From: Aedes albopictus
Lineage: Eukaryota; Arthropoda; Insecta; Diptera; Culicidae
Length of the DNA stretch: 64,000 nucleotides
Assembly (NCBI RefSeq): GCF_035046485.1
Contig: NC_085138.1
Location: forward strand, 23,902,800-23,966,799
Reading direction: 5' to 3'
The notes under the pieces are model-generated. The model worked only from the letters and a program-made list of their open reading frames with translations, did no database searches and had not been told where the DNA came from. A program made the translations under genes and the position numbers. Positions 23,164 through 33,159 of the stretch are shown in pieces. The number at the start of each line of letters is the position of its first letter. Position 1 is the first letter of the stretch.

Positions 23164-23778
23164 ACCTCGCGTTGAGCAATGTTTGTACTAAGTGCGGTTC
23201 CGGTTATGATGACATCGACCACGTAGTTTGGCAATGCCCGGATAATGACGCCTCCAGAGCGCTACTATTGGATACCCTTGAGGCCAAAGGTAGATAACCC
23301 TTTGTTCTTGTGAGAGATGTGTTGGGGACCCGCGATGTCACATACATGGGATGTATTTTCGACTTTCTTCACTCTGCTGGTATAAAAGTTTAATTCGTTT
23401 GTGTTTTCTTCTCCAGTTTTTTTTTTCTCTGTTTTGTCCTCTTTGTGTTACCAAGCTGCTCCTGGCCATCCGGAAGACCAAGTCCCACAACAAGTTGGTA
23501 CCAACACCACAAGGCACCGAATACGCTAGCAAGATGCGATTCAATCCCGGATGAGCAGCAGTGAAACCTTTGGCCCAATCCTTACCCTGTCCATCCCTCA
23601 AAATGTGACCTTCTAACTCCGAGCTGCCACGAGTACCCTGGCTTCCACCCATTACTAACAGATATCATTAAAAAGTTATTACTCTGTATAATGTATACTA
23701 TTAAGTACAAAGAAAGATCCTCGGCTCCGTAAAGCATTATACGCGATTGAGCCCCAAATATATGAACTAGTAAAAAAA
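23164..23778 (+). mobile_element. 5'-truncated non-LTR retrotransposon 3' end, with target duplication
   Basis: The ~615-bp insert is flanked by the direct repeat ATCTCTGGTGGTTA (23150-23163 and 23779-23792) and ends in an A-run before the right repeat. Its first frame encodes the C-terminus of an R1/LOA/I-like ORF2 with the zinc-knuckle pattern CTKCG...DIDHVVWQCP, then a stop at 23297 and a ~480-bp 3' UTR. This is the classic signature of target-primed reverse transcription with 5' truncation. It interrupts the endonuclease of the LOA-like element. Confidence 0.85.
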
Positions 23779-24194
23779 ATCTCTGGTGGTTAGTTCAGAG
23801 ATGAGTGTAGCAACTATTGCGTTGTTGACAAGCACACAGGCTCGAGGCATGACACGCGAGTTTGCCATTTCATATTTACTGAAAGTAGCAGACACTGGGT
23901 TTACAAGGTTTCCTAGATAGAAATTTACCTTACGAAAGTAAGGTTCTTGTACCAAGGCCACTTGGGCTGTACCATTTTGCATAAGTCTGCAAAGATTGAT
24001 CGTTGCTGATCTTTTATGCTGAAGATTGATCTGAGCTATCCTAACCGTAGCCACTACCCAAACTAGGTAAGATTAAACTCTGCGCAATAACAGCACAACA
24101 AAGAACAGCAGCAAGAAAACCAAATCGGTATCGATTGGAAAACGTCAAAGACGAGGATACACAGAATACACTGTGTAAATCGCATAATGCGAAA
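23779..24194 (-). pseudogene. LOA-like element, ORF2 start (endonuclease N-terminus) and 5' UTR part
   Basis: On the - strand, MATVRIAQINLQHKRSAT followed by LMQNGTAQVALVQEPYF is the first endonuclease motif (INLQH; QEPY with the catalytic Glu). The frame runs to ISELTTRD where the truncated retrotransposon at 23164-23778 has inserted. The stretch 24055-24194 is the leader shared with 58745-58889. Confidence 0.8.
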
Positions 24195-24610
24195 CAGGGT
24201 TCCTGATTTCCACTTTTCATCTTCTTCCACACTCGAATACAGTCAGCAGCGAATGGTTGTCGCTTTAGTTTGTGTGTTTGCTTGTCAGCGACGACAGCAA
24301 ATACCGGCGAACGGTGGGAAGCCATACATAGAATTTAAATATTCGTCCACATTCGCATCGCAAGCGATGGAGAGGTGATGCGATTCGTGAGTGATATTGC
24401 GCGTACGAATATTTGAAGTTTTCAAAAAATGTTTATCATTTTCTTTGCTAATCTAGCATTTCAACAACAATACACTAAAAACGTATGCATTACATGCAGA
24501 AATTCTTTTCTAGTTATGATAATAGCCGCTTCGATCGCTCATCAGCATTCGTCACCATTCGCCATTCATTCATTCGCTTGCGATCCAAACTGCGACGATC
24601 GGCTACGAAT
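24195..24610. mobile_element. hAT-like insert starting CAGGGTTCCTG, right end lost
   Basis: It matches 61588-62010 closely, beginning CAGGGTTCCTGATTTCCAC. The complete 563-bp copy at 61588-62150 has an 8-bp duplication. Here the last ~140 bp are missing and replaced by the 526-bp element at 24611-25136. ATTCG(C) motifs are frequent inside. The ~95-codon frame (24041-24325, -) is not conserved as a whole. Confidence 0.7.
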
Positions 24611-25136
24611 ATTGTGTATTCAGTTCAAGGTTGGATTATCCCGACTGTTTGTGAAACTGTTCAGAACAGTCGTCGAATATCGAGGGGATTCTCGATGTAT
24701 TTAACAGAAACCAATTAATCAGCAACTTTGTTCAAGCACATCATTATTTCAAACGTATAGGTCTTCAGAATGACAAACATGGGCAATTATCCTGGAAATA
24801 ATATAAATTGCATTTATTAAACCTCACTTTAAAACATTTAAAACGTTTATTGCGAAAAAAATATTTTCATAAATTTGTTGAGTGATAAACATTGCATCTG
24901 AACACCCCCCGTCTTCCGCGCCAAAAAGCTGGCGGCTTGGCTGCCGGCAACAGCTGATCAGGACGACCGGTTAGCTGTCCTTGTTCCACCACTTGAATGT
25001 TTTTGAAAACGCGTTTGCGCGCGAAATCTTTCTCGCTCATTTCTGCTGTCAAATCCGTCACCGACTGTTTCACCGACCGTTTGAAACGCCGACTGTTTCG
25101 AACGGTCGTGAACAGTTTGGAACTGGACGGTCAATA
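24611..25136. mobile_element. 526-bp unclassified insert 'X', copy 1
   Basis: By eye this is base-for-base the same as 33160-33685, starting ATTGTGTATTCAG and ending GGACGGTCAATA. The outer parts carry repeated GACTGTTTC/GAACAGTC motifs in both orientations (24634-24670 and 25066-25110), typical of transposase-binding subterminal repeats. No long inverted ends or target duplication are visible. An antisense 68-codon frame (24867-25073) is identical in both copies but resembles nothing I know. Confidence 0.7.
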
Positions 25137-25357
25137 ACAACATCTTCATAATTCCACCTTTATTTTGCCTCAAGTTTGAGACTAAAGAAGGGCAGCTGAT
25201 TGTCTCGGAGAAACACAAGGTCCACTGCACCATTGCTCCGGTTGGCGCAATAAGGGCAAAATACTGTGGAGGGCGCCCTGGTACTCCATAGGTTCCGTTA
25301 GCGGTTAGGTTTTTATCAGACCCCCCTAGCCATTCATTCCTAGGCACGGTAAACATA
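25137..25357 (-). mobile_element. LOA-like element, 5' UTR end
   Basis: On the - strand GAATGAATGGCTAGGGGGGTC and following sequence match the + copy starting near 58545 (GGAATAAATGGCTAGGGGGG), including GGAGCAATGGTGCAGTGGACC and CCCTTCTTTAGTCTC. This is the promoter-proximal 5' UTR of the same family. About 35 bp between here and 24194 are absent where the two inserts sit. Confidence 0.75.
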
Positions 25358-25469
25358 TAGCCGCATCACACCATGAATTAGGGGTCACCTGTTTAGTGGA
25401 CTCTTACCACCGGAACAGACGGTCTGTAGTGATGTTCTTGGTCAATTGAGATAATATAATAGATAATTG

Positions 25470-25743
25470 CCCAGCTAACACAGAGTCTTATATGATGTTG
25501 AATAAGATGCTAAAGTGGAGGCCATATGCGTACATGCTTCCATTTAACCCTCGAGCAGTCGCGTCTTAGACTACCTGCAGCGACGCCGCGCTCACGCTGT
25601 GTACCACAAACGTGCATTGTACATGGTGCGTGTACTCAGTAGACGACGCGACCGCTCCCGGGTTAAGCGCGTGTAAAGTGTGCGTATATCGCCTCCACTT
25701 TTGCATCCTATTCAACATCATATGCGATCGTGTGTTGACTGGG
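25470..25743. mobile_element. MITE with CCCAGYCAACAC ends
   Basis: CCCAGCTAACACAGAGTC (25470) is mirrored by the right end reading CCCAGTCAACACACGATC on the - strand (to 25743). The arms continue with TATGATGTTGAATA and AAAAGTGGAGGC. A second inverted pair, TTAACCCTCGAGCAGTCGCG with its mirror at 25646-25668, is nested inside. Confidence 0.75.
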
Positions 25744-26466
25744 TGAGTTTACAAATTATTATTATAAACTAGCTGACCCGGCAAACCTTGTATTGCCCAA
25801 TGAAAATATGATGGTGTAGGCTTTTTAATGTTATCGAACTTTTGTACTTCTGTACTCGAGTTTGATGTAATTGGCTTCTTTAGCGATGTTGAGATAATTG
25901 CATATTCTGAATCTGCATGCGAAACTGAGCCGATATCCAAATTTTCATGAATTTTGGTGCCCGGGAACCTACTAAAAAATCAATTTGAAGTTTGTATGGG
26001 AGCGATTTGTCGAATCACCCCTCGTCACATTTTGTACTGGGTGGAGCTGTCAAACAGTTACCCAGCTGTCAAAAGGAAATTTCAAAAAATATCTTTAAAA
26101 TTGATTTTAGGTACCAAAACAAAGTTCTAAAAATATGAAAAAAATCATAGTGGCTCAGAAAAAGGTGCTCTTTCGTATAAAATAAAAAAATCGATACATT
26201 TTTGTTAATTTAAAAACCCAATTACGATCTTTTTAACAGCTCATATTATTTTAGTATTTGCTATTTTCTTGTGACATTTGAGCTGAGTTTTGCTGCCTTT
26301 TCAACATGTAAATACAACCACCCTAAAGACATAAAGGCGAATTGAGCCGTTCAAAAATGATGCTGATTGGTTCATTTGTTCGTTAGCTATATGGCTACTA
26401 AGGGACCATTTGACACATTCATTACCATCTATTTCTCCATCTATCCTCTTCCCACAATCTCCAATA
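25744..26466. other. Intronic spacer with old repeat sequence
   Basis: Contains AACTAGCTGACCCGGCAAAC near 25766, a phrase I associate with dispersed insect repeats, and otherwise AT-rich non-coding sequence. Ends are not definable. Confidence 0.35.
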
Positions 26467-26793
26467 GACGAGTGCACCGCCCGCTGAAAGTTCACTCGGG
26501 CAGCGAATTTTGACACCACAGCGGGGTCGACTCTCAACAACTTCTACCGAGCTGAAAAATTGTTTAATTTGTTGCATCTAGTTTTCGAGATGAAGTTACA
26601 AAAATATTGGCTAGCGCATTAACTGTATGAATATGCATAACTTTAAATGAAAATTCATGTAAGAAATCAAAGAAAAAAATTATCACTGCATTTTGGTGAT
26701 GCATCTCTGAGTAGAAGTTGTTGAGAGTCGACTCCTATGTGCTGTCAAAATTTTTCAGACTCAGTGAACTCAATGTTCATCGGTGCACTCGTC
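26467..26793. mobile_element. TA-flanked MITE with GACGAGTGCACCG ends
   Basis: GACGAGTGCACCG (26467) is mirrored by CGGTGCACTCGTC (to 26793), both flanked by TA. The arms also share GTCGACTCTCAACAACTTCTAC (26526-26547 versus 26712-26733). Non-coding, Tc1/mariner-like by target site. Confidence 0.8.
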
Positions 26794-28008
26794 TATTCTT
26801 GACGTAGAAAAAGTTCAAACTGATATCAGAACATGCTTCTTTCCTGAGAAATACACCTTTTGTATTTTTGTTGCCTTAATGTATTTTAATTTTGCTTTAA
26901 ATTTTTGTTTCATTTGTATGAGGATGGCCCTTTCTACATAATAGTGTAACGCGAAAGAATAGCCTATTTTTAAAAGGAAAAATCTCAGAAGAAGTAAGCG
27001 AATTGATTGTAAACTAACTCCTTTATCAGTATATATGTAACATCAGTAGGTCGGTTCTAGAGGCACGTTCTCCTCCATTCGGGAAATTTGTGCCATAATA
27101 ATAATGTAACATATTCGAAAGGCAAATATCACATAGTCAACAGCTTGATCACCCCAAACTACACAACAATGACACTCGGAATCTCGCTCGGAATAAAAAG
27201 CTTTGATGAAATGGAAAAATTACTGTTTGAAATGTTAGCATGTTGGCCGCAAATTAAACACACTGTTGACTTGTAGGAATAGCCTTCTTTTAGCCTTCCT
27301 TTTGCATTACGTTGAAAACAGCTCGCTGACATAGTGTACGGTTTGAATATAAATATGTTTTGAAATGATCCTATTGTCAAAGAAGGGTTAAAAAAAATCA
27401 ATTCTCGGATGGAGTGAGCAGTAAACTCATGTCTTTCAGAAGCGAGGGCCTTCTTAAAACACCGTAAGCAAGATTTGATTTGTTTTTCTTGATATAGTTT
27501 CAAGATATGCAGAAACTACTGTTTTATTTATATGAAAGCATCTCCCCTACTCCCAGATAGAGGAAAGGATAACACCATCAAAGAAACATTCTTGCTTTAA
27601 AAAATTTCCATATGCCGAATTTGGCTCTTTATATTGACTGGTTCTCAAGTTATGCAAAAATGTCTATTGTCCTTTTTGTGGCAATTTTAACATCAAAAAC
27701 CCATAAATACGAACAACCCAAAGGCACCTTACCTTAACGACAAAGACTGATACCTCCACCTTTGCGATTCGTCGAATAGTTTTCGGTTTGGGGGTTTAAG
27801 TCTTTAAACACCCCTCGGCTAAGTGTTCTGCACGATCACCGTGGTTCATCCGCCAAATTTATTCTGATGGGCAGTACATACCTTTATTTCCCGGTCTGTA
27901 AATGTCAGTGCAGCTGCACTATCTAAGGCCATCCATGTGAGGTTAATACCTCCAAAGTACTTCCGATGACAGGTTTGCAACGTCTATGCATCATTCGTTG
28001 ATTTCTTT
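26794..28008. other. Intronic spacer without clear element
   Basis: No coding sequence. One 20-bp phrase (near 27060) is shared with 21293. The remainder is unassigned. Confidence 0.35.
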
Positions 28009-28009
28009 T

Positions 28010-28721
28010 CGGTAATGTCGGATAAGTGCCGTCCATTAGTCAGAACCTTTTGCTATTCCATCTTATGTGGTGATATTCAGGTGTAACGATAAAGGAGACT
28101 GTATTAGATGAAGGTGCTACATAAGGCCTATAAGGCATATTTTTGAAAGCGGGGAAATGGTCAGCTGGTGGACGCTGAATGTTCCAATCGTTCGTCTGAA
28201 TTCCTCTTCCTGACCTACCTGAGCGTTTAGGGGTTTAGGTCTCCTATGATGATTTAGACGTCGTGACTTGGTCAGCAATCGTACTCGCGTTCAAACTGTG
28301 CGTAAAATCATGATCAATGCTTCCATAGTGAAGATTGTGCGTGCACGTTGATTGAGCTTGCTCCTCAACCTGCACATTCTTTCGTCGTCCGACAATGCAC
28401 CTCTGAACTTCACGATGAAAGCTGTTTCCTGCTCGCGTGTGACCGCAGCTCTGGTATATCATATGATTACCTTTCAACGTTTGCATTATGGAAAGGATCC
28501 TCACTAACACACCAGTGGCAGCACTACGTGCCGTTTTCGTGATCCTTCAGTAAATTCGCAAGTATGCGAGTGCTCCCGATGAAGTTCAGAGATTGGCAGT
28601 TCCACGTAACGAGTTTCCAATTGCAAGTTCTTTTTGTTGGCAGGTGTCATATTACTCTGTTGCTGACTTTCCGTTCATTTTTCCATCTGGCTAGCAGGGC
28701 CGGACAGTGCTTAGTTTTTTA
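28010..28721 (-). pseudogene. RTE-clade relic: endonuclease region and 5' end, split by the provirus
   Basis: On the - strand the sequence aligns with the endonuclease of the copy at 49.6-52.2 kb (GTGCCGTCC, CCTGAGCGTT, TCTCCTATGATGAT) and further 5' encodes GNHMIYQSCGHTRAGNSFH, matching 63640-63700 and 37190-37250. Frameshifts are numerous. The 5' leader is interrupted by the Ty3/gypsy provirus at CCTGG and continues at 35166-35340. Confidence 0.7.
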
Positions 28722-28726
28722 CCTGG
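28722..28726. repeat. Provirus target duplication (left)
   Basis: CCTGG directly before the 5' LTR; the same five bases follow the 3' LTR at 35166-35170. Confidence 0.85.
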
Positions 28727-28940
28727 TGTGGGATACACCCTAATGCATTACAGAATCCATCTATATTCCCATCCTCTAGCAAGCGAACAAACACACGCAC
28801 ACACTCGTCCGTCTACTCAGCGTGCGCTGATACTGGCGTGACTCTGGCTCTTTCTTGGATCTACCGTCGCCGGCGCAAGTAGTGCTTCAGTGAGCTCCTG
28901 CGTTGGGCGATTCCCGCGGAATGGAATTCTCAATTCCACA
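28727..28940 (+). mobile_element. 5' LTR of Ty3/gypsy-type provirus
   Basis: A 214-bp terminal repeat beginning TGTGGGATACACCC and ending CTCAATTCCACA (TG...CA). It is identical to 34952-35165 except for one site (GCAAGTAGTGC here, GCAAGTAATGC there). The 3' side is followed by ATGGCGGTCCTGCCAGC, whose TGGCGGTCC is the likely tRNA primer-binding site. Confidence 0.93.
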
Positions 28941-29960
28941 ATGGCGGTCCTGCCAGCGTTCTGTTCAGCTTTTCCCGAAAGGCTTAACAGAACATCTTGG
29001 CTTAATGTGGGAATCGCCCGTCGCAGAGGAAAGAAAAGTGAAAATTAAACAGGAGTGCGTTACCAAGCGGGTTAAAAAAAAAACGAGAAGTGGAAAGTGA
29101 AAATCTCAGATTGTACCGCAGTGGACGAGCGAGAATCGGTAAGCTGGTTCAAATGGGCGCATTTCTTGTTGAAAAAAAAAATCAATAGGAGGGAATCTGC
29201 CGGGACGGCAGTGGGAAATTGTGAAGTACGACGATGAGATTCTCTAGCTCCGGGATAGCGCTTCGGGACGAGCGTTGTATAGATAATTTTGTTGTCTTGC
29301 GGGACGCTTGAAACGGAAGCTTCATTTAGAGGAGGAATCACATTAGACATGAACCGGGACGGCCATTTTGTTTTATCTGACTAAAGAATGTTAGCAATGC
29401 GTTTCGGGACGAAACAGCAAAAGTGGAACCCACGTGTGCAGAACGTACGGTAGAAGGGGGAATAGTAAGAAATTGGAGTTGGTTGCTGCTGGCTTGAGAA
29501 CTAGAGAGGAACAGTGGTGGATTTGACCAAATTGGAGTGATTTTCGGACAAAAAAAAAACGTGGTGGGATCTGCCGGGACGGCAACGATAGTGTGTAACG
29601 TGCTAGTGAGATTGTCACACCATGGGGTACCGCTCCGGGACGAGTGTTGCACGAACAATTCCGTTGTTTAGCGGGACGCTTGAAGCGAAAAATATCGTTC
29701 AGGTGAGGAATCCCATCGGAAAATGATCCGGGACGGCCGTTTTGTTATACTTTTTTTTTAAAGAATAGCTTAGCATGGCGTTTTTGAGACGAAACAACAA
29801 TGATAAAACGTTTCCACGATGCACGGTGAGGGGGAATTACAGGTTCTAATCGATTTTTGGAAAGTCGTTGTTGGATGAGGCAAAGACAAATAATCTTTGG
29901 CTTGACTTCAGAAAAAAAAAAAACCTTAACGTGTGATTAAACATTATTTCAATAGGGAAA
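28941..29960 (+). promoter_or_regulatory. Provirus leader with hairpin array (candidate packaging/translation-control RNA)
   Basis: The ~1-kb leader starts with the putative primer-binding site and a 36-nt hairpin (28958-28993: 8-bp outer stem GTTCTGTT/AACAGAAC, a C/T mismatch, an inner stem and a CCCG loop). Nine CGGGACG heptamers follow, at 29201, 29264, 29300, 29355, 29405, 29575, 29636, 29672 and 29729. Each sits at the tip of a short stem of different sequence, for example CTGCCG/CGGCAG, GTTTCG/CGAAAC and AGCG/CGCT. The first set is repeated in order as the second, about 372-374 bp downstream. No long protein frame uses this stretch. The function is inferred. Confidence 0.7.
29197..29795 (+). 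repeat. Two tandem ~373-bp units in provirus leader
   Basis: Unit 1 (about 29190-29565) and unit 2 (about 29566-29940) share the order CTGCCGGGACGGCA, CGCTYCGGGACGAG, GCGGGACGCTTGAA, GAGGAATC, CCGGGACGGCC, ATTTTGTTAT and GTTTCGGGACGAAAC (degenerate as TTTTTGAGACGAAAC in unit 2). Substitutions between units tend to keep stems paired. Confidence 0.8.
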
Positions 29961-31253
29961 ATGAACGATCGTGTCGGGAAGTACGTCCGCATTCAGCCGG
30001 GAGAAACGGAAGCGCATACTGATGGGTCGTCAAGCGATGCGGAATCTGACCAGGACAGTGAAATTGGTCAGACCGATGACCCACGTCCGGAGGATGAAAT
30101 AGATGAAGCGGATTCGGAGGACAACCCAGACCCGGAGGATGATTCAAGTTCGGAGGACGATTCAAATTTGGAAGACGAAGTAGCCCCTCACGGTACGACA
30201 AACCCAGTTAACGAGGTCAGACCAGAAACGGCTCAACAACCACCGGCTGTCACGGTTGAGATGTTTACAGTGCTGCAAAAGGCAATCGTCGACCTGGCTC
30301 AGCTTATTTCCGAAAAACCATGGGAACAATCTGCGACGACGTCTACGCCAAGTGAGGGCGGAGTCGATTCATCGACAGGGGGAGACTCGTGAGGCCGCAT
30401 TGACGGTCCTGCTGTGTCATCTGAAGGACAGTCAGCCATCCACCTGGAAAATATTCCACACTTCCCCAAAGATGTTCCTGCCTCTGGCATGTGGGAAGCG
30501 TTCAGTAAGTTCATCGAAAAATTTGAAATTGCCATAACGCTGAACAACATTTCGGACCCTGCCCGCCAGGCAAAGCTGCTGTATTTGGCGATTGGTGACG
30601 ATCTACAAAACATCGTCAGAGCAGCTGGATTGCGACCAAGTCTTGAAGAGCCGGACTGCTACCGAAAAATGGTTTCTAACATCACCGAATATTTCCTCGG
30701 TCTGACAGACACAGCTGCTGAGCATGAGGCCTTTTCTCAGATGAAGCAGGAACCAGGAGAAACGACGATGACATTCTACGCACGTCTGAAGACCAAAGTC
30801 CAGCTATGCCGCTACAGTCCAAACGATCAAGAGCGATTCGTTCGATCCCAGCTGCTGAAGGGCATGACCAACCGCGAGCTGGCAAAGGCAGCTCGAACAT
30901 TTGGTTATGATGCGGCTTTGTGGTCCAATCTGCATCTCGTAGTGAAGCGTTTGCAAGAGAGTCAAGTTCTGATAACATCTCTGAAGGAACCGTACAGGAG
31001 GTATCTAGGACACCGAATACCCCGCGAAGCTACCAGCGACCCCGACCATTTGGCCAGAGGCCAAACAGGAATACCGACTACAACAACCAACAATCATCAC
31101 GCGCACCCTTTCGCAACAACGCTCACCCGCGTGGCAGACTCGGCAAGCGCGGGCGGTGCTCCAGGTGCGACCGGCCAGCGCATAAAGGTGAGGAATGCCC
31201 GGCCAAGACACAGGATTGTTACCGATGCGTCATGCGCGGACACTTTGCCGTAA
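29961..31253 (+). pseudogene. Ty3/gypsy gag, interrupted by one in-frame stop and a frameshift
   Basis: The frame opens at ATG 29961 with an unusually acidic N-terminal region (many D/E/S between residues 20 and 75), hits TGA at 30390-30392 and continues in the same frame (30414 onward) with the capsid-like part: WEAFSKFIEKFEIA, LLYLAIGDDL and FYARLKTKVQLC. The stop is one C-to-T change away from an arginine codon. After about 30970 the natural continuation moves to another frame, where a polar hinge and two zinc knuckles appear (CSRCDRPAHKGEEC and CYRCVMRGHFAVTC, 31160-31258). No slippery heptamer is obvious, so a one-base lesion is likelier than programmed shifting. Confidence 0.8.
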
Positions 31254-32167
31254 CATGCCGAAGGAAGGAAGCCAACGTGACAGAAGAGCTTCATCGACCG
31301 AGAACAGAAAACAACACCCAGCACATAAACGCTCTCACATTGAATGATGTGCTTGTGAAATGCAGATTGGATTCCTCTTGCCCAATAGAGTTCCTCATCG
31401 ACTCGGGTGCGGATGTTAACGTAATTGGAGGTAGAGACTGGGATAAACTACTCCGGGATGCTGAAGATGGTTTGGTAACCATGGAAAAAATCAAACTATC
31501 AAATTCTTCAATCCTGAGAGCCTACGCTTCAGAGCAGCCAATGCAGATCCAGTGTGCATTCAGAGCAAAGTTAAATGTGATGGGTACTATAGCACCATCC
31601 ACCCTTGCTGAATTTTTAGTAGTTCCACACGGACGTCGTTCGCTGCTTGGTCGAGTGACATCTAGTGATATGGGACTGTTGAAAGTGGGGGTTTCGATAA
31701 ACAGCTTCGAGAAATCCCAAGACCAAACAGTTTTCCCCAAAGTGCCAGGAGTAAAAGTAAGGTTCAGCATCGACAAGACTGTAGCCCCCGAGAAAAATGC
31801 TTATTACAATGTCCCCGCAGCGTTCAGGGAAGGAGCGAAACTGAGGTTGCAGGAAATGGAGAAAAGGGGCATCATTGAGAAGGTCACTACCGCGCCAGTA
31901 TGGATAAGTGGCATGTCTGCCGTATCCAAGGGGAAGGACGATTTTCGTCTTGTTGTAAACATGCGTGCTCCTAACAAAGCCATAAAGCGAGAATACTTTC
32001 GGCTACCTTTAATTCATGAGATGAAAGCTAAACTCCATGGAGCGAAATACTTCACGAAGCTAGACCTTACAAGCGCTTTCTACCATCTCGAGTTAGCAAA
32101 AGAATCAAGACTACATTCCTTACAGAAAGTGGCATGTATCGCTTTACAAGGCTCATGTTTGGGGTAA
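30975..32167 (+). pseudogene. Ty3/gypsy nucleocapsid knuckles, protease and RT N-terminal half
   Basis: In frame: two CCHC knuckles (31160-31258), an aspartic protease with the catalytic DSGA motif (FLIDSGADVNVIGG, about 31390-31431), and the RT start with VSKGKDDFRLVVNMR and KLDLTSAFYHLEL (catalytic Asp of motif A, about 32060). The frame ends at 32167 because of a one-base loss near 32110; the downstream RT continues in another frame. The protein style and two-knuckle gag suggest a Mag-like lineage, but that assignment is tentative. Confidence 0.8.
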
Positions 32168-33159
32168 ATTGCGCTCCTGAAATCTTTCAGAGAGAAATGA
32201 GTCGCATCTTGAAAGACATTGAGAATGTCATTGTCTACATCGATGACATCCTGATCTTTGGAAAAACCATCGAAGACCTACATAAAACTGTGGCCAGAGT
32301 ATTGCAGGCACTGCGAGCAAATAACCTGACACTGAATACCGAAAAGTGTGAGTTCGATAAGGAACACATAAAATTCCTAGGCCACGAACTCGATGAGCAG
32401 GGCTTCCATATCGACGACGCAAAGGTTAAACATATTCGGCAATTCCGCGAACCTACAACCTCTTCAGAACTACGAAGCTTCTTGGGATTAGCTTCCTTCG
32501 TGAGTCCATATATTAGCAACTTTGCAGACGTAACAAGCCCATTGTGGGAAGTCGCTACTACAAAAACGTGGAGTTGGGGTCCACGCCAGTCCACCGCTTT
32601 TGAAGCCACAAAGAAACGAATAGTAAGCTCCACAGTCGCTCTCGGTTACTTTTCAGAAACGGATAAAACTATCCTTTATTCAGACGCATCCCCCAACGCT
32701 TTAGGTGCTGTCCTCGTTCAAGAGACACGGTTGGGACTCCCCGCGTCATTAGCTTCGCTTCTAAAGCGTTAACAGCTACAGAGAAACGGTTGCGAACAGA
32801 CGCGAAAGGGGTTGCGTTTATACTCAATCGTTCCAGAGAAACTTCGAAAAGAGCCTTTACGCGAGCCGACGGTTGGGCATTAAGACTAAGCCCATACAAT
32901 TACGTCGTAGAGTACGTGGAAGGTAAATTCAATATAGCCGATCCGTCTTCCAGGCTGTACACCGGTCAAGATGATGAGTTCGACGACGTGGAAAGTCCAT
33001 GGGAAATTGCAAAAATCGAATCGAATAACATTGGATTTCTAACAGAAGAGGATGTGAGACGTGCAACCTTGGAAGACTCTACACTATCACAAGTGATTGC
33101 AGCATTGGAGTCAGGGGATTGGCCCAAACAGTTGCGAAGTTTTGAAGTTATCTCTGGTT
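32111..33159 (+). pseudogene. Ty3/gypsy RT C-terminal half and RNase H (frameshifted, internally deleted)
   Basis: The segment carries MYRFTRLMFGVNCAPEIFQ, the RT active site VYIDDILIFG (YIDD at 32236-32247), TLNTEKCEF, FLGHELDE and the RNase H start ILYSDASPNALGAVL. A frameshift lies near 32722 and an internal deletion near 32776 removes about 30-35 codons of RNase H. What remains continues with TDAKGVAFILN and NYVVEYVEGKFNIADPSSR. The frame then runs into the 526-bp insert at 33160. The enzyme cannot be functional. Confidence 0.8.

Noticed and set aside
24867..25073. 68-codon frame identical at 33416-33622
   Set aside because: Identity is explained by two copies of the same 526-bp insert; no family resemblance, and two copies give no evidence of coding selection.
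30940..31000. Programmed -1 frameshift between gag and the zinc-knuckle/pol frame
   Set aside because: No slippery heptamer found, and the zinc knuckles belong to Gag, so an indel lesion is more plausible.
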